A stretch of 64,000 nucleotides of DNA from positions 62,001 to 126,000 of the forward strand of contig NZ_SRXN01000006.1 of the NCBI RefSeq assembly GCF_004827385.1. Direction: 5' to 3'. Below are positions 17,015 through 26,883 of the stretch, in pieces (the first letter of the stretch is position 1; each line of letters starts with the position of its first letter). The position numbers and the translations under genes were made by a program. The notes under the pieces are model-generated. The model did not search any database, was not told where the DNA came from, and was given only the letters and a program-made list of their open reading frames with translations. This DNA comes from Ensifer sp. MPMI2T. GTDB lineage: Bacteria; Pseudomonadota; Alphaproteobacteria; Rhizobiales; Rhizobiaceae.

Positions 17015-19360
17015 TCACGCCTCGAGCCTTTCCAGCCGATCCTGCGCCGCCTGGCTCGGCGCGCGGCCCGGGCGACCGGAAAGGAAGCCCTGAATCTGCC
17101 GGCATCCCTCCTCGACGATGATCTGCTTCTGCCGCTCTGTTTCGACACCTTCGGTCACCACCGGCAGATTGAGGCTTTGGCCAAGCGCGATGATCGCGCG
17201 GATGATGGCATGCGCCGCAGGATCCTTGTCGAGTGCCGCCGTGAAGCTGCAATCGATCTTCAGTTTGTCGAACGGGAAGGTCTGGAGATTGCTGAGCGAG
17301 GAATGCCCCGTCCCGAAATCGTCCATGACAATGCGCACGCCGAGCAGCCGCAACCGGACCAGCGTCGCCAGCACGTCGTCTCTGTTGTGCATCAGGACTG
17401 CTTCGGTGATCTCCAGCTCTAGCCGGCGCGGATCGAGACCGGTGCGCCTCAGAATCCCCTCGATCTGGTCAAAGAGGTTGGGAAGCAGAAACTGCACCGG
17501 CGATATGTTGACTGAAATCGCCAGCGGCTCGCTCCACCGGACCGCTTCAAGGCAGGCCTGCTCGAGCACCCACTCGCCAATCTGGATGATCGAGCCGCTT
17601 TCCTCGGCAATTGGAATGAAGACAGCGGGACTGACGAGGCCGCGATCGGGATGCCGCCAGCGCAATAACGCCTCGTAGCCGACGACGTTGTCGTCACGGA
17701 CGTCGACGAGCGGCTGGTATTCGAGGAAAAGCTGGCGCCTGACGACCGCGTGCCGAAGGTCGTTTTCCATCTGCCGGCGCGTGCGCACCGCTGCATCCAT
17801 CTCGGCGTCGAAAAAACAGGCCACGCCCTTGCCGGTCCGCTTCGCCCGGTAGAGCGCCGTATCTGCATTGTTGCAGAGCCGGTCCGCCGTCATCCCATCG
17901 GCCGGATAAATCGCCACGCCGATGCTGACGCCGACAGCCATCGGGTCACGGCTGGTGTCCATCTCTTCGGCGAAAAACCTGAGAATACGCTCCGACAATT
18001 GCCGCGCTGCCTCGGGCTGCCCGGCGGAAGGCTGGATGATCGCGAATTCGTCGCCGCCGAGCCGCGCGATCGTATCGCCCTCCCCGCATGCTTTACGCAG
18101 GATGTCGGCCACCTTGCGCAGGATACGATCGCCTTCTCCGTGGCCGAAGATATCATTGACGGCCTTGAAGCGATCAAGGTCGAGACAGAGGACAGCCAAC
18201 AGTTCGTTCCTTGCGCTCGCCACGGCGATCGCCTGCGCCATGCGGCGGTCGAACGAACTGCGGTTAGAGAGGTCCGTCAGCGCATCATGATGCGCAAGGT
18301 GCTCGATCGTGCGTTCCGCCTCCTTGCGCTGACTGAGATCGCGTACGAAAACCACGTCGCACTCGCGGCCCCGGTATTCGATCGTGCGGCACATGTATTC
18401 GACGGGAATTCGCCTCCCGTCCGCGTGAAGCAATTCGAGTTCGCATGATTCGCCGAAGGTCCGACGGTTCCCCGACCGCTCTCGGTCCTGCGCGAACAAC
18501 TCCGTGAGGTTTCTCTCTGCCAGTTCGGTTGCGGTCCGGCCGCAAAGGTCGGCGAAACGCTCGTTCACATCGACGATTTCATCGCCACGGACGACCATCA
18601 TGCCTTCGAGGGAAGCGTTGACGAGGCCGCGAAGATCGGTGAGGTGCCGGTCGAGAAAGAGCGCGCCGAAAGCCATGAGGATGAGCGTCGTCGATGCGGC
18701 GATCACACCGCCGGCAAGCCAGGCGGGATCGAATGCATAGGCAGCGGCAACGCTCGGGTCCGGCACAAGGCCGACACCGCTCATCGACTTGAAGTGCATC
18801 GCGCAAATCGCAAACACGAGCAGGACCGTGGACACGACCAGCCGGCAAACACCCCGCAATGTCCGAAACGCATGGAGAGCCGAGCCCGCGATCAGCGTGC
18901 CGAAGATGACGGCGGTCGCGGTTGATCCAAGATCGTACGTAACCTGACCTTGCGTTTCCACCGCGCGCATGCCGGTGAAATGCATCGCTGCGATGCCGAG
19001 GCCGAGCAGGATGCCGCCGACGGCGAAGGCGTAACGGAAGGCCCCGGCCAGGGCGACGGTGAATGCAATCCAGGACGCCGCGATCGCGACCAGCACCGAG
19101 ATGGTCGTGCCTTGGACCTCATACGCGATCGGTATGCCGCCGTCGTAGGCGAGCATCGCGATGAAGTGTGTTGACCAGATCCCGACGCCCGACGCAAAGG
19201 CGGAGGCGACGGTCCATAGGCGTCGCTGGGTGCTCGCGCTGCGCTGCGCGCGCATGAGGAGCAGCATCGTGGCGACGCTGCCGGCAAGACATACAATCGC
19301 CGCAACGGCGATTAGTCGCCAGTCATGATCATTGCGTATGCATGCAATCACTGAAAACAT
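17015..19360 (-). CDS. MHYT-PAS-GGDEF-EAL cyclic-di-GMP protein
   Basis: The 781-residue inner-membrane signalling protein has a multi-span N-terminal sensor with three MHYT-type motifs (THFIAM near 64, AMHFTGM 125-131, AMHFKSM 187-193), a PAS domain at about 245-345, a GGDEF domain with intact LGGDEFAI at 434-441, and an EAL domain with GYEALLRW at 561-568 and DDFGTG near 660. Both catalytic motifs look complete, so it may both make and degrade cyclic di-GMP. MHYT domains are proposed to sense O2, CO or NO through metal; here Tyr of the motif is Phe. It is convergent with iolG and not in an operon. Confidence 0.92.
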   Translation of the reverse strand: MFSVIACIRNDHDWRLIAVAAIVCLAGSVATMLLLMRAQRSASTQRRLWTVASAFASGVGIWSTHFIAMLAYDGGIPIAYEVQGTTISVLVAIAASWIAFTVALAGAFRYAFAVGGILLGLGIAAMHFTGMRAVETQGQVTYDLGSTATAVIFGTLIAGSALHAFRTLRGVCRLVVSTVLLVFAICAMHFKSMSGVGLVPDPSVAAAYAFDPAWLAGGVIAASTTLILMAFGALFLDRHLTDLRGLVNASLEGMMVVRGDEIVDVNERFADLCGRTATELAERNLTELFAQDRERSGNRRTFGESCELELLHADGRRIPVEYMCRTIEYRGRECDVVFVRDLSQRKEAERTIEHLAHHDALTDLSNRSSFDRRMAQAIAVASARNELLAVLCLDLDRFKAVNDIFGHGEGDRILRKVADILRKACGEGDTIARLGGDEFAIIQPSAGQPEAARQLSERILRFFAEEMDTSRDPMAVGVSIGVAIYPADGMTADRLCNNADTALYRAKRTGKGVACFFDAEMDAAVRTRRQMENDLRHAVVRRQLFLEYQPLVDVRDDNVVGYEALLRWRHPDRGLVSPAVFIPIAEESGSIIQIGEWVLEQACLEAVRWSEPLAISVNISPVQFLLPNLFDQIEGILRRTGLDPRRLELEITEAVLMHNRDDVLATLVRLRLLGVRIVMDDFGTGHSSLSNLQTFPFDKLKIDCSFTAALDKDPAAHAIIRAIIALGQSLNLPVVTEGVETERQKQIIVEEGCRQIQGFLSGRPGRAPSQAAQDRLERLEA

Positions 19361-19486
19361 GGCTGCCCCCGCGTTGGAGACAGCTTTGCAAGGACTCGCT
19401 AAATAACCGTAAATTGCAGAAACGCCAGAATTCGCCTCAAAAATTTTCGGCGTTGAGCGACGCGGATGCCGAGATGATGTTCGAAC

Positions 19487-20695
19487 TTAGCCATGCCCGG
19501 CGGCAATGTCGGCATCGATCGTGCTCAGTGCGCGATTGAGATGGCCATCGAAAACGAGCCGCTGCTCGTCAGCCGCTACCGCGATCTCCGGCAATCCTTG
19601 CAGGCGCGCCTGCAAGGATTGGGCGAGCCCCTCCTCCACCCCCTTATGAAGGAGGTCGAAGTAGCGTGTCCCCGGTCCGGTGACGAAGATCGGCATCGGC
19701 TCGTAGAGGCTGAGCAAGCGGGAGATGCCGTTGCCGAGCGCGATGCCGGCCTGGCGGAAGGCGTAGCCGGCCATGCGGTGCCCCTGACGCGCGCTGGTCG
19801 CGATCTTGTCCATCTCCGATAGCGGCACGAACTTCGCGGGGATCGTGTCGGAAGGCACCTCGAACGCCGTGCGCAGGATTCCGTAGAAACCCGCGGCTGC
19901 CTCAATGCATCCATGGCCGCCGCACCGGCAAAGCCCGGCGGAACTCGCGTGCAGCATGTGCCCGAAATTCGGCGCCGAAACATCGAGGTCGCCGAGACGC
20001 CCTTTCCGCGCAAGGCCGAGACCGACGCTGTGACCGAGCGATATGGCCGCAAGCGCCTTGAAGTCTTCCCTCCCCTCCTCAGCGCGGACGGCAAGCGCCT
20101 GGGCAACCAGCAGCGTCTCGTTGCTGAGCATGATCTTGGCCCGCCAATCCGGGCGCAGCAGTTCTTCGAAATCGAGTTCCTCTCGGCCGAAAACCGGCGA
20201 CCAGATCAGTCGCGCGCCATCAGCCGCAACAAGGCCCTTGCTGCTGATCGAGATGGCAAGCACGTCTTCTTTGGTGATGCGGGAGCGCTGGAGCAGCCGT
20301 TCCAGCGCGGCGGCGAATATCTGCCCGAAAGCGGCGGTACCCCTGAGATCGTGATTTCTCGGCTCCTCGAACCGGTCGAGCAGAGTGCCGCCGTAATCGG
20401 CGAGCGAATACTGCACGATATCGGACGAGATGCGCACGACGATCACATGGCCGCAGTCGCGCCTCGGCATGAAAAGCACACGCGGTCGGCCGCGGCCGCC
20501 CTGAACATGCTGCTCGCTTCTGGCGATGATTCCGGCGCGTTCCAGCTCGGCGGTAATGGCAGAGACAGTGGCCGAGGCGAGATCGGTCTCCGACGCAATT
20601 TCCGTGTGGGACAAGGACCCTTTCCGGCGGAGCGCCGCAAGGACAAGCGTGCTGTTCTGCTGACGTACGAGTTCAGTGCTGGACTTCGTCAGCAT
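19487..20695 (-). CDS. ROK-family transcriptional repressor (XylR-like)
   Basis: The 402-residue product has an N-terminal winged helix (about residues 10-75, with SLSHTEIASETDLASATVSA) and a ROK sugar-binding domain that retains the zinc motif CRCGGHGCIEA. ROK repressors of this layout control sugar uptake genes and release DNA on binding the sugar. It is divergent from xylFHG, and a 21-bp perfect palindrome lies between them. The coding sequence contains an unusual 30-bp perfect palindrome near its 3' end. The inducer is probably xylose or a related pentose, by context only. Confidence 0.88.
   Translation of the reverse strand: MLTKSSTELVRQQNSTLVLAALRRKGSLSHTEIASETDLASATVSAITAELERAGIIARSEQHVQGGRGRPRVLFMPRRDCGHVIVVRISSDIVQYSLADYGGTLLDRFEEPRNHDLRGTAAFGQIFAAALERLLQRSRITKEDVLAISISSKGLVAADGARLIWSPVFGREELDFEELLRPDWRAKIMLSNETLLVAQALAVRAEEGREDFKALAAISLGHSVGLGLARKGRLGDLDVSAPNFGHMLHASSAGLCRCGGHGCIEAAAGFYGILRTAFEVPSDTIPAKFVPLSEMDKIATSARQGHRMAGYAFRQAGIALGNGISRLLSLYEPMPIFVTGPGTRYFDLLHKGVEEGLAQSLQARLQGLPEIAVAADEQRLVFDGHLNRALSTIDADIAAGHG
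19592..19621. repeat. 30-bp perfect palindrome inside ROK gene
   Basis: CAATCCTTGCAGGCG is followed directly by its exact reverse complement, with no spacer, at 19592-19621. It encodes part of SLQARLQGL in the ROK protein. A spacerless 15-bp-arm palindrome in coding DNA is not expected by chance; it could be a protein-binding site or cruciform. Confidence 0.9.
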
Positions 20696-20890
20696 TACGC
20701 GTTCCTGTCGATGGCGGATGCTTCAACCCCATGCCTCCTCCAAAGCATCTGTTGAACGGCAAGACAAGGCGCCCTGCATGTTTCCTTGGACCGAAGCCGG
20801 CCCTAGCGATAAAAACATGTAGCATTTCAACGCGCTACGGCGCCTTTTGCGCTTCCCGGAGGAGGCGCGTGGCCGCTGCCCTGAGCCTTG

Positions 20891-20940
20891 TTGACAGCCT
20901 GCTAAAACTCTGACATTTATTTTCTCGACTGTCGAGAAAA
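20891..20940 (+). promoter_or_regulatory. xylF promoter and ROK operator
   Basis: TTGACA at 20891-20896 is a good -35 box; an AT-rich TTTATTTT about 17-18 bases later can serve as -10. Directly over it lies the palindrome TTTTCTCGAC-T-GTCGAGAAAA (20920-20940), 10-bp arms with a single central base. A repressor bound here would block the xylF promoter. The remaining part of this 347-base divergent gap shows nothing else clear. Confidence 0.75.
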
Positions 20941-21042
20941 AAGTCCGCACTGGTTGCGGCGGGTTTGCGACAGCACTTCACGGTTGGCCGAGGAGGCGTG
21001 CGGGAGGTTCGTGCGCACGGCGCAACCATTTGGGAGGATGAA

Positions 21043-22083
21043 ATGAAATCCGTTTTGAAGTTGATGGCGGGGGCTGCCATCATCGCGTCCATGCATTCGG
21101 CGGCGATCGCCAAGGATCTTGTCGTTGGCGTATCCTGGTCGAACTTCCAGGAAGAGCGTTGGAAAACAGACGAGGCCGCCATCAAGGCCGCGCTTGAAGC
21201 TTCCGGCGACAAGTATATCTCCGCCGATGCCCAGTCTTCCGCCGCCAAGCAGCTGACCGACATTGAATCGCTGATCGCGCAGGGCGCAAATGCCTTGATC
21301 GTGCTCGCGCAGGATTCCGACGCGATCGCCCCGGCGATCGAAAAGGCCACCGCAGAGGGCATCCCGGTCGTCGGCTACGACCGCCTGATCGAGAATCCGG
21401 CCGCCTTCTACATCACCTTCGACAACAAGGAAGTGGGCCGTATGCAGGCCCGCGAAGTCTTCAAGGTGAAGCCGGAAGGGAACTTCGTCTTCATCAAGGG
21501 CTCCTCGTCCGATCCGAATGCCGACTTCCTCTTTGCCGGCCAGATGGAAGTGCTGAAGGAAGCGGTTGACGGCGGCAAGGTCAAGAATGTCGGCGAGGCC
21601 TACACCGATGGCTGGAAGCCGGAAAATGCCCAGAAGAACATGGAGCAGTTCCTGACCGCCAATGACAACAAGGTCGACGCGGTCGTCGCGTCGAACGACG
21701 GCACGGCCGGCGGCGCGATTGCGGCACTTTCGGCGCAGGGCCTCGCGGGCTCCGTTCCGGTCTCCGGCCAGGACGGTGACTTTGCGGCGCTTAACCGCGT
21801 CGCGCTCGGCACACAGACGGTTTCCGTCTGGAAGGACGCGCGCGAACTCGGCAAGAAGGCCGCCGACATCGCTTCCGCCCTCGCTGCCGGCAAGACCATG
21901 GACGAGATCGAGGGCGTTCAAACCTTCAACGGCGGACCGAAGGGCGTTGCCATGAAGTCGGTCTTCCTGGCACCGCTTGCCATCACCAAGGACAATCTGA
22001 ACGTCGTCATTGACGCCGGCTGGATTTCCAAGGATGCAGCCTGCCAGGGCGTTGCAGCCGGCACCATCGCCGCGTGCAACTGA
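21043..22083 (+). CDS. xylF: Xylose-type sugar ABC transporter binding protein
   Basis: The 346-residue periplasmic binding protein has a signal peptide ([20 protein letters not shown], cleavage near AIA at residue 23) and a mature start [20 protein letters not shown], which resembles XylF-type proteins, where Arg/Lys after the first strand contact the pentose. A type I two-lobed fold is expected. GGGAGG precedes the ATG at 21043; the frame is open to 20965 without a better start. It is first in an operon with the permease and ATPase genes. Xylose is the likely ligand, but fructose- or ribose-type specificity cannot be ruled out. Confidence 0.87.
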   Translation: MKSVLKLMAGAAIIASMHSAAIAKDLVVGVSWSNFQEERWKTDEAAIKAALEASGDKYISADAQSSAAKQLTDIESLIAQGANALIVLAQDSDAIAPAIEKATAEGIPVVGYDRLIENPAAFYITFDNKEVGRMQAREVFKVKPEGNFVFIKGSSSDPNADFLFAGQMEVLKEAVDGGKVKNVGEAYTDGWKPENAQKNMEQFLTANDNKVDAVVASNDGTAGGAIAALSAQGLAGSVPVSGQDGDFAALNRVALGTQTVSVWKDARELGKKAADIASALAAGKTMDEIEGVQTFNGGPKGVAMKSVFLAPLAITKDNLNVVIDAGWISKDAACQGVAAGTIAACN

Positions 22084-22241
22084 CGGCTCGGCATTTGAAT
22101 TGACCTCAAGACGCCGCAACGTGAACCCGTTGCGGCGTTTGCTTGAAGTCGGGACGGTCTTCGCATGCGGGTGATAAGATCGCGGCAGCGCGGCGCGAAA
22201 CAAACCGCATGAGCAAATGGAAACAGTGGGGGACGGCGGCC

Positions 22242-23555
22242 ATGGCCGATACGACAAATACCGCACATTTTAATCGCGCGCGCAGCGCGGCTGAAAATCC
22301 GGTGAAGCGCTTCTTCCGCGCCACCGAAATCGACACCCGCCTGCTCGGCATGGTCGGCGCCATGCTGATCATCTGGATCGGCTTCGACTTCCTGTCCAAC
22401 GGCCTGTTCCTCACGCCGCGAAACCTGTGGAACCTTTCGGTGCAGACCGCCTCGGTTGCCGTCATGGCGACCGGCATGGTTCTCGTCATCGTCACGCGCA
22501 ACATCGATCTGTCGGTCGGCTCCATCCTCGGCTTCGTCGGGATGATCATGGGCGTGCTGCAGGCCGAGCTGCTGCCGCAGGTCCTCGGCTTCAATCATCC
22601 CGCCACCTGGATCATTACGCTGCTTGCCGGCCTCTCCCTCGGAGCAGCGATCGGCGCGCTCCATGGCATGATCATCGCCTTCCTCAACGTGCCGTCCTTC
22701 ATCGTCACGCTCGGCGGGCTCCTCGTCTGGCGCGGCGCCACCTGGTTCGTGACCAGCGGCCGTACGGTCGCGCCTATGGACGCCACCTTCCGTCTGATGG
22801 GCGGCGGCACCGAAGGCTCGATCGGCGCGACGGCAAGCTGGATCGTCGGCTTCCTTGCCTGTCTCGCGATCGTCGCCAGCATCATCAACGCCCGCAAGCA
22901 GCGCAAGCGCTTCGGCTTTCCTCGCCGACCGGTCTGGGCCGAATATTTCCTGTCGGGAATTGGCTGCGCCCTCGTTCTCGGCGCCGTAGCGATCGTAAAC
23001 AGCTATCCCTGGCCGGCCAACATCGCCCGCAAATATGCCGAGGCCAACGGCATCGCCTGGCCGGAAGGCGGCCTCTTCATCGCCCACGGCATCGCCATTC
23101 CGGTACTGATCGCGATCGTCATCGGCATCGTCATGACCTTCATCGCCACGCGCCTGCGCTTCGGCCGCTACGTCTTCGCAATCGGCGGCAATCCGGAGGC
23201 GGCTGAACTTGCCGGCATCAAGACGCGGTGGGTGACCGTCAGGATCTTCGCGCTGATGGGCATGCTCTGCGCCGTCGCCGCCGCGATCTCAACGGCGCGC
23301 CTCAACGCCGCCACCAATGCCCAGGGCGAACTCGACGAACTCTACACGATCGCCGCGGCCGTCATCGGCGGCACGTCGCTTGCCGGCGGCATGGGCACGA
23401 TCGCCGGTGCCATGCTCGGCGCCCTCGTCATGCAGTCGCTGCAATCCGGCATGGTGCTGCTCGGCATCGACAGCCCACTGCAGCGGATCGTCGTCGGCGT
23501 CGTGCTGGTCACCGCCGTCTGGCTCGACACCGTCTACCGCGCCCGCGCAAAATAA
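22242..23555 (+). CDS. xylH: Xylose-type sugar ABC transporter permease
   Basis: A 437-residue CUT2 permease has about ten spans, the conserved [18 protein letters not shown] loop near residue 90 and the [17 protein letters not shown] loop near residue 315. It also carries a long cytoplasmic/periplasmic insertion (residues 185-265) of the kind seen in XylH. The ATG at 22242 was chosen because GGGGGACGG lies before it; in-frame ATG codons at 22209 and 22143 lack ribosome sites. It is 158 bases after xylF and 14 bases before the ATPase gene. Confidence 0.88.
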   Translation: MADTTNTAHFNRARSAAENPVKRFFRATEIDTRLLGMVGAMLIIWIGFDFLSNGLFLTPRNLWNLSVQTASVAVMATGMVLVIVTRNIDLSVGSILGFVGMIMGVLQAELLPQVLGFNHPATWIITLLAGLSLGAAIGALHGMIIAFLNVPSFIVTLGGLLVWRGATWFVTSGRTVAPMDATFRLMGGGTEGSIGATASWIVGFLACLAIVASIINARKQRKRFGFPRRPVWAEYFLSGIGCALVLGAVAIVNSYPWPANIARKYAEANGIAWPEGGLFIAHGIAIPVLIAIVIGIVMTFIATRLRFGRYVFAIGGNPEAAELAGIKTRWVTVRIFALMGMLCAVAAAISTARLNAATNAQGELDELYTIAAAVIGGTSLAGGMGTIAGAMLGALVMQSLQSGMVLLGIDSPLQRIVVGVVLVTAVWLDTVYRARAK

Positions 23556-23569
23556 TCAGGAGTACGAAC

Positions 23570-24355
23570 ATGACAGATCAACGCACTCCGCTTGTGGAAA
23601 TGAAGAACATTTCCATCTCTTTCGGCGGTATCCACGCGGTGGACAATGCTTCCGTCGATCTCTATCCGGGTGAAGTCGTGGCGCTCCTCGGCCATAACGG
23701 CGCCGGCAAGTCGACGCTGATCAAGATCCTTTCCGGCGCCTACCGGCGCGATGCCGGCGAGATCCTGATCAATGGTGAACCGGCGGACATCCACAATCCG
23801 CGCGACGCCAAGAAATACGGCATCGAGACCATCTACCAGACGCTCGCCGTCGCCGACAATGTCGACGCCGCCGCCAATCTTTATCTCGGCCGGGAACTCC
23901 GCACCCCATGGGGAACGCTCGACGACGTGGCGATGGAGGCGAAGGCGCGCGAGGTGATGGGCCGCCTCAACCCCAACTTCCAGCGTTTCAAGGAGCCGGT
24001 AAAGGCACTCTCCGGCGGTCAGCGGCAATCGGTGGCGATTGCGCGAGCGATCCTTTTCAACGCCCGCATCCTGATTATGGACGAGCCGACGGCAGCCCTC
24101 GGGCCGCAGGAGACCGCGCAAGTCGGCGAGCTCATCAAGCAATTGAAACGCGAAGGCATCGGCATCTTCCTGATCAGCCACGACATCCACGATGTCTTCG
24201 ACCTCGCCGATCGCGTCTCGGTGATGAAAAACGGCCAGGTCGTCGGCCACGCCCGCACCGAGGACGTGACCAAGGACGAGGTGCTCGGCATGATCATCAT
24301 GGGCAAGGTGCCGCCAAAGGCGATCCCCGGCCCCGGCGCCATGCAGATGGCGTGA
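23570..24355 (+). CDS. xylG: Sugar ABC transporter ATPase, single cassette
   Basis: A 261-residue ABC ATPase has Walker [10 protein letters not shown], signature LSGGQRQSV, Walker [12 protein letters not shown] and the switch His in [10 protein letters not shown]. It has only one nucleotide-binding domain, unlike the roughly 500-residue two-cassette XylG/RbsA and GguA in this window; rhizobial FrcA is built the same way, so this is a subtype, not a truncation, and it presumably works as a homodimer. AGGAG precedes the ATG. It is the last gene of the operon, followed by a strong terminator. Confidence 0.88.
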   Translation: MTDQRTPLVEMKNISISFGGIHAVDNASVDLYPGEVVALLGHNGAGKSTLIKILSGAYRRDAGEILINGEPADIHNPRDAKKYGIETIYQTLAVADNVDAAANLYLGRELRTPWGTLDDVAMEAKAREVMGRLNPNFQRFKEPVKALSGGQRQSVAIARAILFNARILIMDEPTAALGPQETAQVGELIKQLKREGIGIFLISHDIHDVFDLADRVSVMKNGQVVGHARTEDVTKDEVLGMIIMGKVPPKAIPGPGAMQMA

Positions 24356-24379
24356 GCGCAGAGCACTGCAAACACAGCG

Positions 24380-24409
24380 AATGCCGCGTCTCGGGACGCG
24401 GCATTTTTC
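24380..24409 (+). terminator. Strong terminator after xylG
   Basis: ATGCCGCGTC and GACGCGGCAT form a perfect ten-base-pair stem with a TCGG tetraloop, followed by TTTTTCTT. This is a textbook intrinsic terminator closing the xylFHG operon. Confidence 0.93.
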
Positions 24410-24566
24410 TTCGCGGAAGGTCCCTGCCCTAACCAGAGTCGCGGCCTCGCCGCGAACACAGAACGCAAATTTCCGCTGCAAACTCCTTCAATCACCATTG
24501 AAGCGGCGCGCAAGCTAGGCTAAGAACCGCTCACAGCCTGCTTCGGCGGCCATGCCGCCGACGGAT

Positions 24567-24643
24567 GCACCCGTAGCTCAGCTGGATAGAGTGTTGGATT
24601 CCGATTCCAAAGGTCACAGGTTCGAATCCTGTCGGGTGCGCCA
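24567..24643 (+). tRNA. tRNA-Arg (anticodon CCG)
   Basis: The 77-base cloverleaf starts GCACCCG and ends CGGGTGC-G-CCA, with encoded CCA. The D arm is GCTC-loop-GAGT, the anticodon arm TTGGA-TTCCGAT-TCCAA with CCG at the anticodon, and the T arm ACAGG-TTCGAAT-CCTGT. It decodes CGG arginine codons. Its 3' end is partly repeated at 26238-26258, so it may have served as an integration site. Confidence 0.96.
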
Positions 24644-25053
24644 TATTTCCACCACTCCAGAGCAAAACCGGGAACCAAAGTTTCTTCGTCGCGAGAGGAT
24701 GCTTGGATCATATTCTTTCGAAGCCAATAGCTTCGATGTTTCCATCTATAGTTCTGTTATGTCTGCAGGCATCGATGACCCGGAGGGCCAGTTGCCGCTG
24801 TCTCGCTGAGGACGACCGGAACTTCTTCGATTCAGCCGTGGGAAAGCGCGCTGGGCGGCTACTCTCAGACTACCGCTTTTGGATCGGCGTTCCGCAGTTT
24901 TCCGTAATTTCCGAGAGTGCCTACAGAATGATAACGTCATTGGGTTCTCTGGGTCTAGGTCGAAGTACCGGGACTACTAGTATGGAGCGCCGTAACTTGC
25001 ATGTTGCGCCGGTACGGCAAGTAGTCTCACGTTAAACGGTTGGGTCATACACG

Positions 25054-26111
25054 ATGAGCGTTGCAGACGTGCCATACTATGAAGCCTCCACGTCGCTTGC
25101 GAAATACAATTACGAGAGGCGTTCGGCCAACTTATCCTGGCCACGTGTTTCAAGGTGCGCGGCCTGCCATTCAGACCGGACATCGCTGTTCGCCACGATA
25201 AGGTCATTCTCCTACGCCCGATGCGACGAATGCGGGTTCGTCTTTGCCAACCCGAGACCAACTGACGAATATCTTAGTGCATTCTATAACAGTTCATTCT
25301 ACAACAACTACCGGACCTGCGAGCGAGAGCGGATCAAGGCGTACCATATTTCAGTATAAGCACCGATGCGATACCGATGATCGCGGAGTGGATTGCCGGC
25401 GACGCGGATGCGGCCATTTTGGATTTCGGCTGCGGGCCCGGAAGCTTACTCGCTTATCTTCGCGACAAATGCGGCTTCACGAACCTGACCGGCATCGAGC
25501 TAAACAAGTCGAGCGTCGCTGTGGCATCGCAGGCGTATGGACTTACCATCCTAAGCGAGCCTTCGTCTCTCGAGGGAAGACGCTTTGACGTCGTCGTTCT
25601 CATCGAGGTGATCGAACATGTCAGCGACGTCGACGAGATCATGCAGGCCGTCGACCGGCTGTTGCGGCCCGGCGGACAACTTGTCGTCACGACCGATGCC
25701 GTGAACAATCCGGTTGCCAGCCATTTTCCCGCCTGGTCCCCGCATTTTACTGGCCCAAGCCACATCAGCTTGTTTTCGTCGGATGCCCTCGGTCGACTGC
25801 TGACACGCTTCGGGTATGACATCGAAAAAGCGAAGCTTGCCTACTCACACGAACTGCTAGGCGATATTCTTGCGAGTCCCTTCTACAGTCTCGATTTCTC
25901 GAGCCCGGCCAGTACCGACGATTTGAACGATCGGCTGTTCGTGCCGACCGCTCTGGGTCGTCGACTCGGATTGCGTCCGACGCGAAGCCTCCCGCGACCA
26001 CTCAGGGCGATCCGCCGAGTGGACAGCCTGGCCGCTCGTGCAATCGAGCGCTTTGGCGGACGACGATTTCCTTCGCATCAGTTTGTGCTCGCGCGAAAGA
26101 AGGCGACCTGA
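25054..26111 (+). pseudogene. Frameshifted SAM-dependent methyltransferase
   Basis: The first frame (ATG at 25054, stop at 25359) encodes a zinc-binding start with CAACHSD and CDECGFVFANPRP. The second frame (from about 25341, first ATG at 25377) encodes the class I methyltransferase core with ILDFGCGPG near its start and the LRPGGQLVVTT strand. Translation of the second frame upstream of its ATG gives VPYFSISTDAIP, which joins smoothly to the first frame's CERERIKA, so one original gene was broken by a one-base loss near 25339-25341. The family modifies sugars or lipids with SAM. The lower-G+C stretch beside the tRNA suggests transfer. A sequencing error is an alternative to true inactivation. 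Confidence 0.75.
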
Positions 26112-26237
26112 CAAAGTAACTTCGGGCTACCTGGAAAGCGGTATTTAGTCTACCGCTTTGTCTGCCCGTTAACTCAACCGAACGGCCACAGACGATACTG
26201 TCTCTCAGAATTGTCTTGAAACTACAATAACATAAGA

Positions 26238-26258
26238 TCGAATCCAAGTCGGGTACGC
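26238..26258. other. Degenerate copy of tRNA-Arg 3' end (att-like)
   Basis: TCGAATCC-AA-GTCGGGTACGC resembles the tRNA-Arg T-arm and acceptor end (TCGAATCC-T-GTCGGGTGCGC), differing by one substitution and a one-base length difference. With the tRNA 3' end it would bracket about 1.6 kb holding only the broken methyltransferase gene. The surrounding 26112-26454 has no other gene I can support. Confidence 0.4.
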
Positions 26259-26454
26259 GACCCTCCGCCTGTCCACACCGGAAACGATCGCGCGGCGAGC
26301 GGGTTGTCGATGGCTTGCAAGGTTACCTGCTCTAGGTCGATATATCCGAGATCCTATGGCATGAAGCTGACAGGCCAAATGCCGTCGTCGACCTCCTTGA
26401 TGCCGAGTTTTTGGCCTGCGAGCACCGTCAGCCATACGCTGTAAACGATCGCAT

Positions 26455-26883
26455 CTAGCGGGCGAATGCGTCCGGCACTTGGACGGCCGCTTGGGGGTGC
26501 ATCCACAGTGGCTCCCAAACATGGCCGTCGAGATCCTCGAAGCAGCGGCTGTACATGAAAGCCGTGTCCTGCGACTTTTCCCGCGCCTCGCGTCCACCGG
26601 CCATCACCGCCTTTTCGGTGATCCCATCCACCGCCTCCCGGCTCTCCTGCGAAATGACGAGCAGCATTTCGCACGTCGAATGTGCATCCGCGATCCGCTT
26701 TGACGTGAACTGACTGAATTTTTTGTGCGTTAGCAGCATTACGAAGGTTGTCTCGGAAAAGACCATGCACGCGGCGGTCTCGTCCGTGAACTTGGGCTGG
26801 TTCACCGCGCCGATCGCTTCGTAAAAGGCCTTGGACTTAGCAAGGTCGGCGACTGGCAGATTGACGAAGATCATGCGTGGCAT
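26455..26883 (-). CDS. VOC-family (glyoxalase-like) protein
   Basis: The 142-residue protein MPRMIFVNLPVADLAKSKAF has the vicinal-oxygen-chelate start (strand, then the helix AKSKAFYEAIGA) and the characteristic end CFEDLDGHVWEPLWM, where Asp/His/Glu residues can bind metal. The fold is shared by glyoxalase I, dioxygenases and antibiotic-binding proteins; relatives of this size are usually annotated as lactoylglutathione-lyase-like, with unknown substrate. GGGAGGAATCC precedes the ATG at 26883. It overlaps the 3' end of an orphan open frame upstream by a few bases. Confidence 0.8.
   Translation of the reverse strand: MPRMIFVNLPVADLAKSKAFYEAIGAVNQPKFTDETAACMVFSETTFVMLLTHKKFSQFTSKRIADAHSTCEMLLVISQESREAVDGITEKAVMAGGREAREKSQDTAFMYSRCFEDLDGHVWEPLWMHPQAAVQVPDAFAR

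Noticed and set aside
23570-24355. Truncated sugar ATPase gene
   Set aside because: The product has one cassette instead of two, but start, stop, ribosome site and terminator are all in place and single-cassette FrcA-type ATPases are known, so it is not a broken gene.
24703-25035. 110-codon plus frame after the tRNA
   Set aside because: No ribosome site and no protein-like pattern; the 24644-25053 stretch shows nothing I can support.
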